A stretch of DNA of 64,000 nucleotides, from positions 1,054,001 to 1,118,000 of the forward strand of contig NC_020813.1 in NCBI RefSeq assembly GCF_000348725.1, read 5' to 3'. This stretch comes from Pseudobdellovibrio exovorus JSS. Lineage in GTDB: Bacteria > Bdellovibrionota > Bdellovibrionia > Bdellovibrionales > Bdellovibrionaceae. A program made the translations under genes and the position numbers. Below the pieces are notes generated by a model that worked only from the letters and a program-made list of their open reading frames with translations, made no database searches and had not been told where the DNA came from. Within the stretch, counting starts at the first letter, position 1. Every line of letters begins with the position of its first letter. This document shows, piece by piece, positions 25,040-33,868 of the stretch.

Positions 25040-25678
25040 ATGTCATCCGCGCCTGACGTCAAGCAGGACTCAAAACATTGTATTTTAAAGGCGGCCACTG
25101 CCTTATTTGCCAAACTGGGTTTGGATAAGTGCAGTACAAGAGCCATCGCGGAAAAATCTAAAGCTAATATATCCTTAATATCCTATTACTTCGGCGGCAA
25201 AGAAGGGCTTTATAAAGAGGTCATGCGTTCGTATGCCCTCGAGGTCCGTAAAAGTGCTGCTAAAATATCCGAAGAAAGCCAGCAGAGGGAAATGACGAAA
25301 GAGGGCTTTATTGAGGATATTCAAAAGATTGTGGATCACATCATCGCCAATCGATTGGAAAATCCTGAGATCTCACAAATCTTTTCACGTGAAAAATTAT
25401 CCGGCTTACCTTATGCACGTGAGGTTTATGAAGAGATTTTCTATCCGTTAATTCGCAGTTTTTATGAATTGATCTATGAAGGGCAACAAAAAGGTTTTGT
25501 GCGATCCGATGTGAACCCTTCGTTATTATTCGTGGCTATCAGTGAAACAATTTGGGGATTCTACGAGCTTATGGACTGTGGAACCAAAATGCGTGATGAC
25601 TGCGAAGTTTTTATTAAGGACCCAGAACAATTGCGTAACCAGATAATGAACCTATTTTTGACAGGAGTTTTAAAATGA
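25040..25678 (+). CDS. TetR-family transcriptional regulator of the efflux operon
   Basis: The N-terminal helix-turn-helix is clear: ILKAATALFAKLGLDKCSTRAIAEKSKANISLISYYFGGKEGLYKEV. The rest is a helical ligand-binding and dimerisation domain of CerR-type length. ATG 25040 gives 212 residues; a GTG at 25016 is an alternative and neither has a good SD. The stop overlaps the ATG of the TolC-like gene in ATGA, so regulator and pump are coupled. It probably represses the operon and is released by a pump substrate. Confidence 0.88.
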   Translation: MSSAPDVKQDSKHCILKAATALFAKLGLDKCSTRAIAEKSKANISLISYYFGGKEGLYKEVMRSYALEVRKSAAKISEESQQREMTKEGFIEDIQKIVDHIIANRLENPEISQIFSREKLSGLPYAREVYEEIFYPLIRSFYELIYEGQQKGFVRSDVNPSLLFVAISETIWGFYELMDCGTKMRDDCEVFIKDPEQLRNQIMNLFLTGVLK

Positions 25679-27069
25679 AGTTAATAGCGTTATTACTGTT
25701 TTCATTTAGCGCGCAAGCCATGACTATTGAAGAATACATGAAAGCGGTTTCAGAACGAAATAAGCTTCTTGAATCTTATAAAATATCTGTCGAGGCTTCG
25801 AAGGATTTACAAGTGGCAGGGGATTTAGAGTTATCGCCGCAATTAACAGCAGGCTATTCTCTTGCTTCTGATAAGTCTTTGCCAAGTGCTGTGGCAGATA
25901 AAAGAGATCAAACTACAGCGAATATTGGACTCTCTAAAAAGTTCTCTACAGGAACGACATTAGGAGTTTCAGCGGAAACCTATAAGTACGACTTTGAGCA
26001 ACCAGTAGTAGCGGGCAATAACGGCTATTCTCGCGGTGGCATTGGTGTGAGCTTACAGCAGTCTTTATGGAGAGATTTCTTTGGTGCGGGAACGCAGCTT
26101 AGACGTGAAAGACAAGCGGCTTTAAATAAATTAGAGACTTTATCTTTAGAACTTCAAAAACGTCAAAAAATGATCGAATTTGAATCGGACTACTGGGATT
26201 ATCTTGTAGCTCAAGAGGATCTTAAGTTAAAACGAGCTAATTTAGATAGAGCTAAAAAATTAGAAAGCTGGACTTCAACACGTGTTTCTAATGGAATCAG
26301 TGAACGTGCAGAGCTATTACAAGTGCGCGCTCTTTACAGCAATCGTGAAATGCAATTGCAAAATGCAATAGAAGAGCTGCAAGCGCGTGAAATCAAAATG
26401 CGTGAAAATTTAAACTATGAAAGCAATCAGGCTTTACCTGAGGCGACATCAAGTTTGACAGAAGCTCGTCCATTCTTTTCACAATTAGCAAATCAAGAAA
26501 ACATTGTGCGTATTGATACGTACTTATCAACCTTAGAAGCTGAAGTAACAAAAAAAGCTGCTGAATCGACAGTGGATTCACTAAGACCCGATCTTTCGTT
26601 AGTAGGACGATACAGCACAAGCTCTTATGCTTTAGAGCATTCCGAGATGCAAAGTAATCTGACTAAAACGGATCGCCCTGTGACGTACGTTGGTTTGAGT
26701 TTCTCGTGGCTTTTTGGCTCTGATGCAAAAAGCGCCCAATTGGCGGCAGCTCGTAAGCAAGCTATTGCAGCTCAATATCGTGCTGAGCAATCTAAATTGT
26801 CAGGTGAGAATGCATGGCAAGAACATCTTCGTAAGTACGAACTTGCGAAAAAGAATGTTTTAACTTTGGAAAAAATCGCACAATTACAACGTGATAGATC
26901 TCGTGAAGAGCAGGTGCGTTTTTCTAAAGGAAGAACGATCACGCTAAATGTTGTCGATGCTGAAACAGAGTCTGCAGAATCAGAAGTGAATTATTTAAGA
27001 GCGCGCTCAGGTTTAAAAAAACTTGAAGCTTCGACTCAATTATTTTTACCTATTCAACAAACGGAGTAA
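25675..27069 (+). CDS. TolC-family outer-membrane efflux protein
   Basis: The 464-residue protein has a short signal peptide (MKLIALLLFSFSAQA) and two repeated halves of long coiled-coil helices and strands (LSLELQKRQKMIEFESDYWDYLVAQ; YRAEQSKLSGENAWQEHLRKYELAKKNV), typical of OEP domains. It forms the outer-membrane channel of a tripartite pump. It is coupled to the TetR gene by ATGA and followed after 6 nt by the RND gene. No membrane-fusion (HlyD-type) gene lies in this operon. Confidence 0.88.
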   Translation: MKLIALLLFSFSAQAMTIEEYMKAVSERNKLLESYKISVEASKDLQVAGDLELSPQLTAGYSLASDKSLPSAVADKRDQTTANIGLSKKFSTGTTLGVSAETYKYDFEQPVVAGNNGYSRGGIGVSLQQSLWRDFFGAGTQLRRERQAALNKLETLSLELQKRQKMIEFESDYWDYLVAQEDLKLKRANLDRAKKLESWTSTRVSNGISERAELLQVRALYSNREMQLQNAIEELQAREIKMRENLNYESNQALPEATSSLTEARPFFSQLANQENIVRIDTYLSTLEAEVTKKAAESTVDSLRPDLSLVGRYSTSSYALEHSEMQSNLTKTDRPVTYVGLSFSWLFGSDAKSAQLAAARKQAIAAQYRAEQSKLSGENAWQEHLRKYELAKKNVLTLEKIAQLQRDRSREEQVRFSKGRTITLNVVDAETESAESEVNYLRARSGLKKLEASTQLFLPIQQTE

Positions 27070-27075
27070 TTCTTT

Positions 27076-29349
27076 ATGAATTTGGCCGAAATTTCGATTA
27101 AACGTCCGATCTTTATCACATGTGTTGTGATTTTAATGATGATACTGGGAGTTATTTCTTACAAGAAGATGCCAGTGGATCAGTTTCCGGATGTGACTTT
27201 TCCAATTGTATTCGCTGAGATTTTATATCCAGGGGCTTCGCCAGTGGATGTGGAAAGACAAGTATCAAAGATCGTTGAGGATGAGCTTTCAAGCTTACCT
27301 GGCCTAGAAACTGTTTCTTCGTACAACTACGATTCAGTGGCGATTATTATCGTTAAGTTCCGCCTAGGCGTGGATATTAAAGAATCTGAACAACAGGTAC
27401 GAAATCGTATTCAGAACGTACGTAATAAATTGCCTAAGGACATTGAAGAACCGCTGATTCGCAGATTCGATCCAGCAGATCAGCCGATTGTTTCGATTGC
27501 GGTGAATTCCAATTTAGATCCGGCTAGTTTATATGATGTGGCTTACGAACAAGTGAAGCCAATGTTGGAACGTGTACAAGACGTGGGGTTAGTGCGCCTT
27601 GTGGGCGGGCAGAAAAAAGAAATCCAAGTCATCGTAGATAAAAATAAACTACAAGATCATCGTCTCTCGATGAATCAGGTTTCAAAAAAAATCGAAGATA
27701 CGTCTCGTGATATCCCTATCGGTAAATTCGAGGGACAAAGTGATGAAACGATTCTTCGAGCGGTGGGTGAGTTCAGTGAGCTTTCTCAGATTGAAGATGT
27801 AGCGGTAAACTTCTTTGGGTCAGATCGTCCAATTAAAATTTCTGATATTGCCACCGTTAGGGAAGGTTTGGAAAAACCGAAACGCTTTTCTTCAATTAAT
27901 GGTGAAAATGCCTTGTTCTTACAGGTGTTTAAACAGTCGGGTGCCAATACCGTAGCTGTGGCGGATCGTCTTAAACAGCAAGTGGGTAATGTTAATGCCA
28001 TGCTAAAAGATAGAGGCATCGATGCTCAGGTGATCTTGGTGCGTGATGCCTCTGTGCCAATTCGATTAAACGTTTTGGACGTTCAAGAGAGTATTTTTAT
28101 CGGTATCATCCTTTGTGTGGTTGTCGTTTTCTTCTTCCTTGGTTCGGCTAGATCGACATTTATTACAGGTCTTGCACTTCCCAACTCGTTACTTGGTGGC
28201 TTTATCATCATGTACGCCATGGGATTTTCTATCAATATCATGACGTTGATTGCACTTTCATTGGCTGTGGGGCTTTTGATTGATGATGCTATTGTTGTGC
28301 GTGAAAATATATTCCGTCACCTCGAGATGGGCAAAAAACCCATGGATGCGGCTTTAGATGGAACAAAAGAGGTAGCTTTAGCGGTTATTGCAACAACGAT
28401 GGTGGTCATGGCTGTATTTGGACCTATCGCCTTCGTGCCAGGGATTGTCGGGCAGTTCTTCAAGCAATTTGGACTGACGGTTGTTTTCACGATGATGATC
28501 TCTTTGTTTGATGCCTTTACCGTTGCGCCTATGTTGTCAGCATACATGGCCACAGGAAATGAACATCATAGAGGACAGGGATTTATTGATCGCATGTTGT
28601 CTGCGTTTGATCGTTTTCAAACATGGTTAGAAGATATCTACGAGTCCGTTCTGAAATGGACTATTCGCTATCGTAAAACAGTTTTGATTTCTGCTGTGGT
28701 GATTTTCTTGGGATCAATGTTTTTGGGTAAGTTTATTTCTAAAACATTCTTACCAGCCAGTGATTTGGGCGAGTTCAGTGTAACTGTAGAAAAGCCAGCT
28801 GGAACTTCTTTGGAAGGCACTTTGCGATTTACCCGTAAGGTTGAAAGCCTTTTAAAGGCAATGCCAGAAGTGTCTTTGGTGACTGTGACAGTGGGTTCTA
28901 ACTCTTACGAATCAAACAAGGCAGATTTATTTATTCAGTTGGTTCCGGCGAAAGAAAGAAAAGGCCTCAGTACGACGAAAATAAAATCCATAGTTCGTGA
29001 AAAACTGGAGCCGTTGAAATCTGAAGCCATTATCGCCGTTACCGATGTTGACATCAGTGGTGGGGGGCAGAAGCCATTAAATCTGTATGTTGTAGGTGAT
29101 AACCTAGAAGAACTGGCGACATTTGCTTTGGCCTTACAGAAACGTATGGCGCAAATTCCAGGGCTAGTAGACGTAGATACAAACTTCCGTTCAGGAAATC
29201 CTGAATACCATGTTGTTTTTGATCGTGATAAATCAGAAGCTTTAGGGGTTTCTACTGTGGCGGCGGGTGCTGAACTTAGAAATCGCACCGAAGGTGCCGT
29301 GCCAGCTATCTATAGAAAAGATGGAATTGATTACGCGATATCCGTGTGA
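27076..29349 (+). CDS. RND efflux permease, N-terminal part (frameshifted)
   Basis: The 757 residues correspond to the first three quarters of an HAE1/AcrB-type permease of about 1,040: TM1 (RPIFITCVVILMMILGVISY), porter loops, TM2-6 and the proton-relay pair D403-D404 in GLLIDDAIVVREN, then the second porter loop. It ends in DYAISV followed by TGA. The next frame continues the same protein without loss, as AISV|MFSESEKEL, if two bases are removed from the GTGTGATG stretch at 29344-29351. Either a real frameshift or a sequencing error has split the gene. It would pump hydrophobic compounds from the inner membrane. Confidence 0.85.
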   Translation: MNLAEISIKRPIFITCVVILMMILGVISYKKMPVDQFPDVTFPIVFAEILYPGASPVDVERQVSKIVEDELSSLPGLETVSSYNYDSVAIIIVKFRLGVDIKESEQQVRNRIQNVRNKLPKDIEEPLIRRFDPADQPIVSIAVNSNLDPASLYDVAYEQVKPMLERVQDVGLVRLVGGQKKEIQVIVDKNKLQDHRLSMNQVSKKIEDTSRDIPIGKFEGQSDETILRAVGEFSELSQIEDVAVNFFGSDRPIKISDIATVREGLEKPKRFSSINGENALFLQVFKQSGANTVAVADRLKQQVGNVNAMLKDRGIDAQVILVRDASVPIRLNVLDVQESIFIGIILCVVVVFFFLGSARSTFITGLALPNSLLGGFIIMYAMGFSINIMTLIALSLAVGLLIDDAIVVRENIFRHLEMGKKPMDAALDGTKEVALAVIATTMVVMAVFGPIAFVPGIVGQFFKQFGLTVVFTMMISLFDAFTVAPMLSAYMATGNEHHRGQGFIDRMLSAFDRFQTWLEDIYESVLKWTIRYRKTVLISAVVIFLGSMFLGKFISKTFLPASDLGEFSVTVEKPAGTSLEGTLRFTRKVESLLKAMPEVSLVTVTVGSNSYESNKADLFIQLVPAKERKGLSTTKIKSIVREKLEPLKSEAIIAVTDVDISGGGQKPLNLYVVGDNLEELATFALALQKRMAQIPGLVDVDTNFRSGNPEYHVVFDRDKSEALGVSTVAAGAELRNRTEGAVPAIYRKDGIDYAISV

Positions 29350-30194
29350 TGTTTTCAGAGTCTGAAAAAGAATTGATGAAAAACTTCAGCACGACGTATG
29401 TGCCGAATCAGAATATGAATATGGTTCCGTTATCAAAAGTCGCGCGTGCTGAAAAGAAAGTGGGATATTCTCAAATTAATCGTCAGAACAAAGGACGTTT
29501 TATTTCTATATCTGCAAACTTGGGTCCGGATGGACAACTGGGGAATGCATCCCAAGAAATCAACAAGATATTACAGAATGAGTTAAAACCTCCGGTAGGA
29601 ATTAGCTACAGATTTGAAGGACAAGCACAAGACTTTCAAGATTTGATGACCAATATGATGATCGCAGTTTTCCTTGGGGTTCTATTCATTTACTTAGTAT
29701 TGGCCTCATTATACGAAAGCTTTATCACGCCATTTACGATTTTATTGGCGTTGCCACTGGGGTTATCAGGGGCTTTCATTGCCTTATTTGTCTTTGATAA
29801 GTCTATCGATATTTTTTCCATCATCGGTTTAATTCTGTTGATGGGGGTTGTGGCGAAGAACTCGATCTTACTAGTCGATTACACGAATCAGCTGTTACAA
29901 GAAGGACTTGAAATGAATGAGGCTCTTGTGAAAGCGTGCCGCGTTCGTTTGCGTCCTATTTTAATGACGTCTATTGCGTTGATTGCAGGTATTTTACCAA
30001 TCGCTATTGGTATGACAGCGCTAGGTACACAACGCCAATCTATGGGTGTGGCGATCATTGGTGGTATCGTGAGTTCTACAGTTTTGACGTTGGTAGTGGT
30101 GCCAGCGGCCTTTGGATACATTGAAAAATTCCGTCGCTGGTCGACAGCATTAGTTCAAAAATGGCGTGGTGTTGCCAGCGCAACAGAAGCTTAG
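29346..30194 (+). CDS. RND efflux permease, C-terminal part (frameshifted)
   Basis: The 282-residue frame continues the preceding permease from the second porter loop through TM8-12: FEGQAQDFQDLMTNMMIAVFLGVLFIYLVLAS and VVAKNSILLVDYTNQLLQEGLEMNEAL, with the charged residue K in VAKNS and the typical RLRPILMTSIALIAGILPIA. A GTG overlaps the upstream TGA (GTGA), so reinitiation is conceivable, but the fragment would start in a periplasmic loop without a signal, giving wrong topology. It is therefore best read as one gene disrupted by a frameshift. Confidence 0.8.
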   Translation: MMFSESEKELMKNFSTTYVPNQNMNMVPLSKVARAEKKVGYSQINRQNKGRFISISANLGPDGQLGNASQEINKILQNELKPPVGISYRFEGQAQDFQDLMTNMMIAVFLGVLFIYLVLASLYESFITPFTILLALPLGLSGAFIALFVFDKSIDIFSIIGLILLMGVVAKNSILLVDYTNQLLQEGLEMNEALVKACRVRLRPILMTSIALIAGILPIAIGMTALGTQRQSMGVAIIGGIVSSTVLTLVVVPAAFGYIEKFRRWSTALVQKWRGVASATEA

Positions 30195-30221
30195 CCGCAA
30201 AGAAAAAGAACTAGTAGCACG

Positions 30222-31598
30222 CTAGGTGTAAGCATTGCGGAAACCTCGTATGGATTGGAGCTTTTGTTCATAAAGGCTCCAATCATCGTGCGAAGCGATG
30301 GGTTTCCATAGACTTTCAATTTCATCAATTAAAAGAGTAGTGGGCTTTTCACTTTGAAAATAGGGACTTTGAGCTTTGGCTTGATCGGCAATCTCATATT
30401 TTTCCAAGAGCTTTAAAACATCAGCAGCGGACTTGGCTTCATAGAAAGATAAAAGGGAAGCCGTATTCAAAACTTTTTTTGAATGGAAATCAAAAAAGGT
30501 CTGCTCAAATTTAAGATTATTTTTCTCAAGCAGGTCAAAGAAAGTGGCAAGAAGTTTATTGTCTTCATCTGTATGTAATGGTTTCAGGTTCAATCTTCTA
30601 AAGAAATTTTCGTGAATTGCAGTTTGAAAGCTCTCAGAGAATCCTTGTAGCATTTCCTCTGCGGGCAGATCAGGATAAGCTTGTTTTAAAGATGCAGCTA
30701 ACTGATGTAGAGCCCAAAGAAAAGATGCCGGTTGGCGACCAAAGCAATAAAGGCCCTGTTCATCAAAGTAGGCGGCAGTAAAATTGGGATCATACTCAGG
30801 CATGAAGCGATAAGGGCCGTAGTCGAAAAGCTCACCTGCAATACTGATATTGTCAGTATTCAAAACTCCGTGAACAAAACCACTCATCATTACTTGTGCC
30901 GCGAGTTTGGCATTGGATTCTATCACGTTGTAAAGAAAACGAGCGGCTAAGAGGTTATCATCTTCGGCATCTATTTTTGCCAGTTCAGATGGGTAATAGA
31001 AATGCATGCAATAGGAAATGAGCTTTTTAATATTTTCTTTTTGTTGCAGAAATGCCAATCGTTGGAAGGTACCAATGCGGATATGTCCCAATGAAAAACG
31101 AGTCAGAACAGCAGAGCGGGTTGGGCTGGGTTCATCATTGCGAACTAGGTTTTCTCCGGTTTCAAAGAAACAAAGAGTCTTAGAGGTTTTAACTCCTAAA
31201 GTCTGTAGAAGCTCAGTTGCTAACGACTCACGAAAGGCCCCCTTAAGAGTGAGTCGCCCGTCGCCGCCGCGAGAGTAGGGAGTTGGACCACTGCCTTTTG
31301 TTCCTAAGTCATACCATTGGTTATTCTGCTGTATCTGTGCGAATAAGAACCCGCGTCCATCCCCTAAGTGAGGATTGTAGTGCTGAAATTGATGTCCGTG
31401 ATATCGCAGTGCTAGTGGCTGCGGTAAGTTGTTAGGTAGAGGAGTGAACGCAGCAAAAAGTTGCGGATCGACTTTTAGTTGGATATCGGAGTTCCAATAG
31501 CGTAATTTTTTCTGAGGAAACGTCGCTGCTTCAACAGGGTCATAAAACTCTGAACCGAGCTGTAGAATAGGTAAGGACGAAGTATTCCATAAGAACAT
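30222..31598 (-). CDS. selO: SelO/YdiU protein adenylyltransferase
   Basis: The 458-residue protein has the family hallmarks: LRYHGHQFQHYNPHLGDGRGFLFAQI, WYDLGTKGSGPTPYSRGGDGRLTLKGAFRE (the inverted kinase-like ATP site) and SGFVHGVLNTDNISIAGELFDYGPYRF with the metal-binding D-N. SelO transfers AMP to Ser, Thr or Tyr of target proteins and affects oxidative-stress responses. Eukaryotic versions end in a redox selenocysteine; this one ends FRNAYT and lacks a terminal Cys, and is slightly short of the usual ~480. It stands alone, divergent from the HiPIP gene. Confidence 0.9.
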   Translation of the reverse strand: MFLWNTSSLPILQLGSEFYDPVEAATFPQKKLRYWNSDIQLKVDPQLFAAFTPLPNNLPQPLALRYHGHQFQHYNPHLGDGRGFLFAQIQQNNQWYDLGTKGSGPTPYSRGGDGRLTLKGAFRESLATELLQTLGVKTSKTLCFFETGENLVRNDEPSPTRSAVLTRFSLGHIRIGTFQRLAFLQQKENIKKLISYCMHFYYPSELAKIDAEDDNLLAARFLYNVIESNAKLAAQVMMSGFVHGVLNTDNISIAGELFDYGPYRFMPEYDPNFTAAYFDEQGLYCFGRQPASFLWALHQLAASLKQAYPDLPAEEMLQGFSESFQTAIHENFFRRLNLKPLHTDEDNKLLATFFDLLEKNNLKFEQTFFDFHSKKVLNTASLLSFYEAKSAADVLKLLEKYEIADQAKAQSPYFQSEKPTTLLIDEIESLWKPIASHDDWSLYEQKLQSIRGFRNAYT

Positions 31599-31743
31599 GT
31601 GCTGAGCCTAGCACAGCCGTTCATTTTTGTATAAGCCCTCGTTTTGTTGTCATTTATAGTCACAATTGAAAACTATATGAAAACCACTTGAAAATTAAAT
31701 AAAAAAGGAAGAGACTTTCGTCAAATAACCAAAAGGAGTATTT

Positions 31744-32121
31744 ATGAATCGTCGCTCATTTTTTCAAACAGCATTGACGGCCGTAGGGGCTCTAACTGTT
31801 TTCTCGGCACTACCTGCCTTAGCCGAAAGACGAAGAGGCGGTGGCGGAGCTGCTGCTGCACCTAAATTAGTGAATCCAAGTGATTCTACAGCAAAGGCTG
31901 TTAGCTATGTTCATGACATCAAAAACATTAAAGATGCTAAACTTCAAACGGACAGAGCCGGAGTTAAGTTTAAAGACCAACATTGCGATAAATGTATTTT
32001 CTATGTGAAAGCTCAAGAAGCGACAGTAGAAGGAAAAAAAGCAGCTCCATGTCAGATGCCATTTGCGAAAGATAAATTCGTAGCGGCTCAGGGCTGGTGT
32101 TCAACTTGGGCTAAGAAGTAA
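31744..32121 (+). CDS. Tat-exported high-potential iron-sulfur protein (HiPIP)
   Basis: The 125-residue precursor starts with a twin-arginine signal (NRRSFFQTALTAVGALTVFSALPALA), then a Gly/Ala-rich linker and a compact domain with four Cys: C81 and C84 (HCDKC), C103 (APCQMPF) and C119 (GWCSTW). This spacing is that of HiPIP, which carries one 4Fe-4S cluster at high potential. HiPIPs pass electrons in the periplasm, in photosynthesis or respiration. Tat export fits with a cofactor inserted in the cytoplasm. SD AAGGAG lies before the ATG. Redox partners are not next to it. Confidence 0.9.
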   Translation: MNRRSFFQTALTAVGALTVFSALPALAERRRGGGGAAAAPKLVNPSDSTAKAVSYVHDIKNIKDAKLQTDRAGVKFKDQHCDKCIFYVKAQEATVEGKKAAPCQMPFAKDKFVAAQGWCSTWAKK

Positions 32122-32140
32122 TTTCTAGCCCAAGCTTTTA
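32105..32140 (+). terminator. Terminator overlapping the HiPIP stop codon
   Basis: CTTGGGCTA (32105-32113) and TAGCCCAAG (32126-32134) form a perfect 9-bp stem, followed by CTTTTAT. The left arm encodes the last residues of the HiPIP. The U tract is short. Confidence 0.6.
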
Positions 32141-32148
32141 TCATTGAA

Positions 32149-33819
32149 TTATTTCTGTGCAGAAGAGTCTCTTAAGGCTCTTCTTAAAACCTTACCTACG
32201 TTTGTTTTCGGCAACTCTGCTCTAAACTCAACATGTTTAGGTACTTTGTAATTAGTTAAAGATTGGCGTGCAAAGTCGATAACTTCTTTTTCAGTTAAGC
32301 TTTCTTCTTTTTTCACAACAACAACTTTAACAACTTCACCAGAGTGAGCATCCTGAACGCCGATAGCCGCAACCTCAAGAACTTTTGGATGCTTAGCAAT
32401 CACATCTTCAACTTCGTTAGGGTAGACATTAAATCCAGATACTAAGATCATGTCTTTTTTTCTATCTACGATTTTGAAGAAACCATCATCGTCTGCAGTT
32501 GCGATATCACCAGTATATAACCAGCCATCTTTTAATACTTTAGCCGTCTCGTCCGGTCTATTGTAATAGCCTTGCATAACTTGAGGGCCTTTTACACAAA
32601 GCTCGCCAGGTTCGCCGATTTTTGTAACTTCGTTTCCATCTTCATCGATCAACTTAATATCAGTTTCAGGAAGTGGAAGGCCGATAGTGCCAACGCGGTC
32701 AGTGCCATCAATTGGATTACATGTAGCTACCGGAGACGTTTCAGTTAAACCATAGCCTTCGATAACATCTGTACCTGTTGCTTTTTTCCAGTTGTCTTTA
32801 ACAGCTTTTTGTAAAGCCATCGCACCGGCAACACATACTTTTGTATGAGAAAAATCAACTTCTTTGATTGCTGGGTTATTGGCTAATGCATTGAATAGTG
32901 TATTTACGCCTGTCATAACAGTGAATTTATATTTCTTCATTGTTTTGATGAAAGCAGGAATATCACGAGGGTTCGTGATCAAGACATTCTGAGTTCCATA
33001 GCGCATCAAAGCCAAGCTACAAACTGTTAAAGAGAAGATGTGATACATTGGAAGTGGAGTGATTGCGATCTCTTCGCCAGAAACTAATTTCGGCTGCATC
33101 CATGCGGCGATTTGCTGCATATTTGCGATAATATTTCTGTGAGTTAGAACGGCTCCCTTAGAAACCCCAGTTGTTCCACCTGTATATTGTAAGAAAGCAA
33201 TATCATCATGAGATAACTTTGGTTGCACATAAGTTTTTTGAGCTCCGAAGCGTAAAGCCTCAGACCACGTGTGGTGTTTCAATGAGTAATCTGGCACCAT
33301 TTTTTTAATCTTTTTAAGAACGAAATTAATAAGATGCTTTTTGATTAATGGTAATTGATCTCCAATTTGAGTAACAACCACGTGCTCGATTTCAGTGTCT
33401 TTGATAACTGTCTCTAAAAGACTTGCGTAGTTCGCTAAAATGACAACCGCTTTAACGCCAGAATCTTTAAATTGGTGTCTCATTTCTGTCGCAGTATAAA
33501 GAGGGTTTGTATTCACTACGATAAGGCCCGCTCTGAATGCAGCAAATAGAGCAATTGGGTATTGCAGAACGTTTGGCATTTGGATCGCGATGCGATCGCC
33601 CTTTTTTAACCCCAGAGTATTCTGAAAGTAAGAAGCCATTTGGCCAGACAAAATATCAAGTTCGTGGTATGTTAAATCCACATCAAAATTTGAAAAAGCC
33701 ACTTTGTTGCGATATTTACGAATCGCCTCATCGCTGACTTCTAGAATATTTTGGTATTCGTTAATGTTAATATTTTGCGGTACTGATTTTGGGTAGTGTT
33801 TTATCCATTGTTTTTGCAT
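32149..33819 (-). CDS. fadD: Long-chain acyl-CoA synthetase FadD
   Basis: The 556-residue adenylate-forming enzyme has the ATP motif YTGGTTGVSKGAVLTHRN, GYGLTETSPVATCNP, the hinge DGWLYTGDIATADDDGFFKIVDRKKDMI with LVSGFNVYPNEVE, and a C-terminal Lys in KTNVGKVLRRAL. The mix matches FadD, which activates fatty acids with ATP and CoA in the inner membrane for beta-oxidation or lipid synthesis. It faces fadI-fadJ 12 kb away. The ATG at 33817-33819 gives the usual FadD length. Confidence 0.92.
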   Translation of the reverse strand: MQKQWIKHYPKSVPQNININEYQNILEVSDEAIRKYRNKVAFSNFDVDLTYHELDILSGQMASYFQNTLGLKKGDRIAIQMPNVLQYPIALFAAFRAGLIVVNTNPLYTATEMRHQFKDSGVKAVVILANYASLLETVIKDTEIEHVVVTQIGDQLPLIKKHLINFVLKKIKKMVPDYSLKHHTWSEALRFGAQKTYVQPKLSHDDIAFLQYTGGTTGVSKGAVLTHRNIIANMQQIAAWMQPKLVSGEEIAITPLPMYHIFSLTVCSLALMRYGTQNVLITNPRDIPAFIKTMKKYKFTVMTGVNTLFNALANNPAIKEVDFSHTKVCVAGAMALQKAVKDNWKKATGTDVIEGYGLTETSPVATCNPIDGTDRVGTIGLPLPETDIKLIDEDGNEVTKIGEPGELCVKGPQVMQGYYNRPDETAKVLKDGWLYTGDIATADDDGFFKIVDRKKDMILVSGFNVYPNEVEDVIAKHPKVLEVAAIGVQDAHSGEVVKVVVVKKEESLTEKEVIDFARQSLTNYKVPKHVEFRAELPKTNVGKVLRRALRDSSAQK

Positions 33820-33868
33820 AAAAACAATAGTGTACTATTTATTATCAAATGAGAAGTGGAAAAACATA

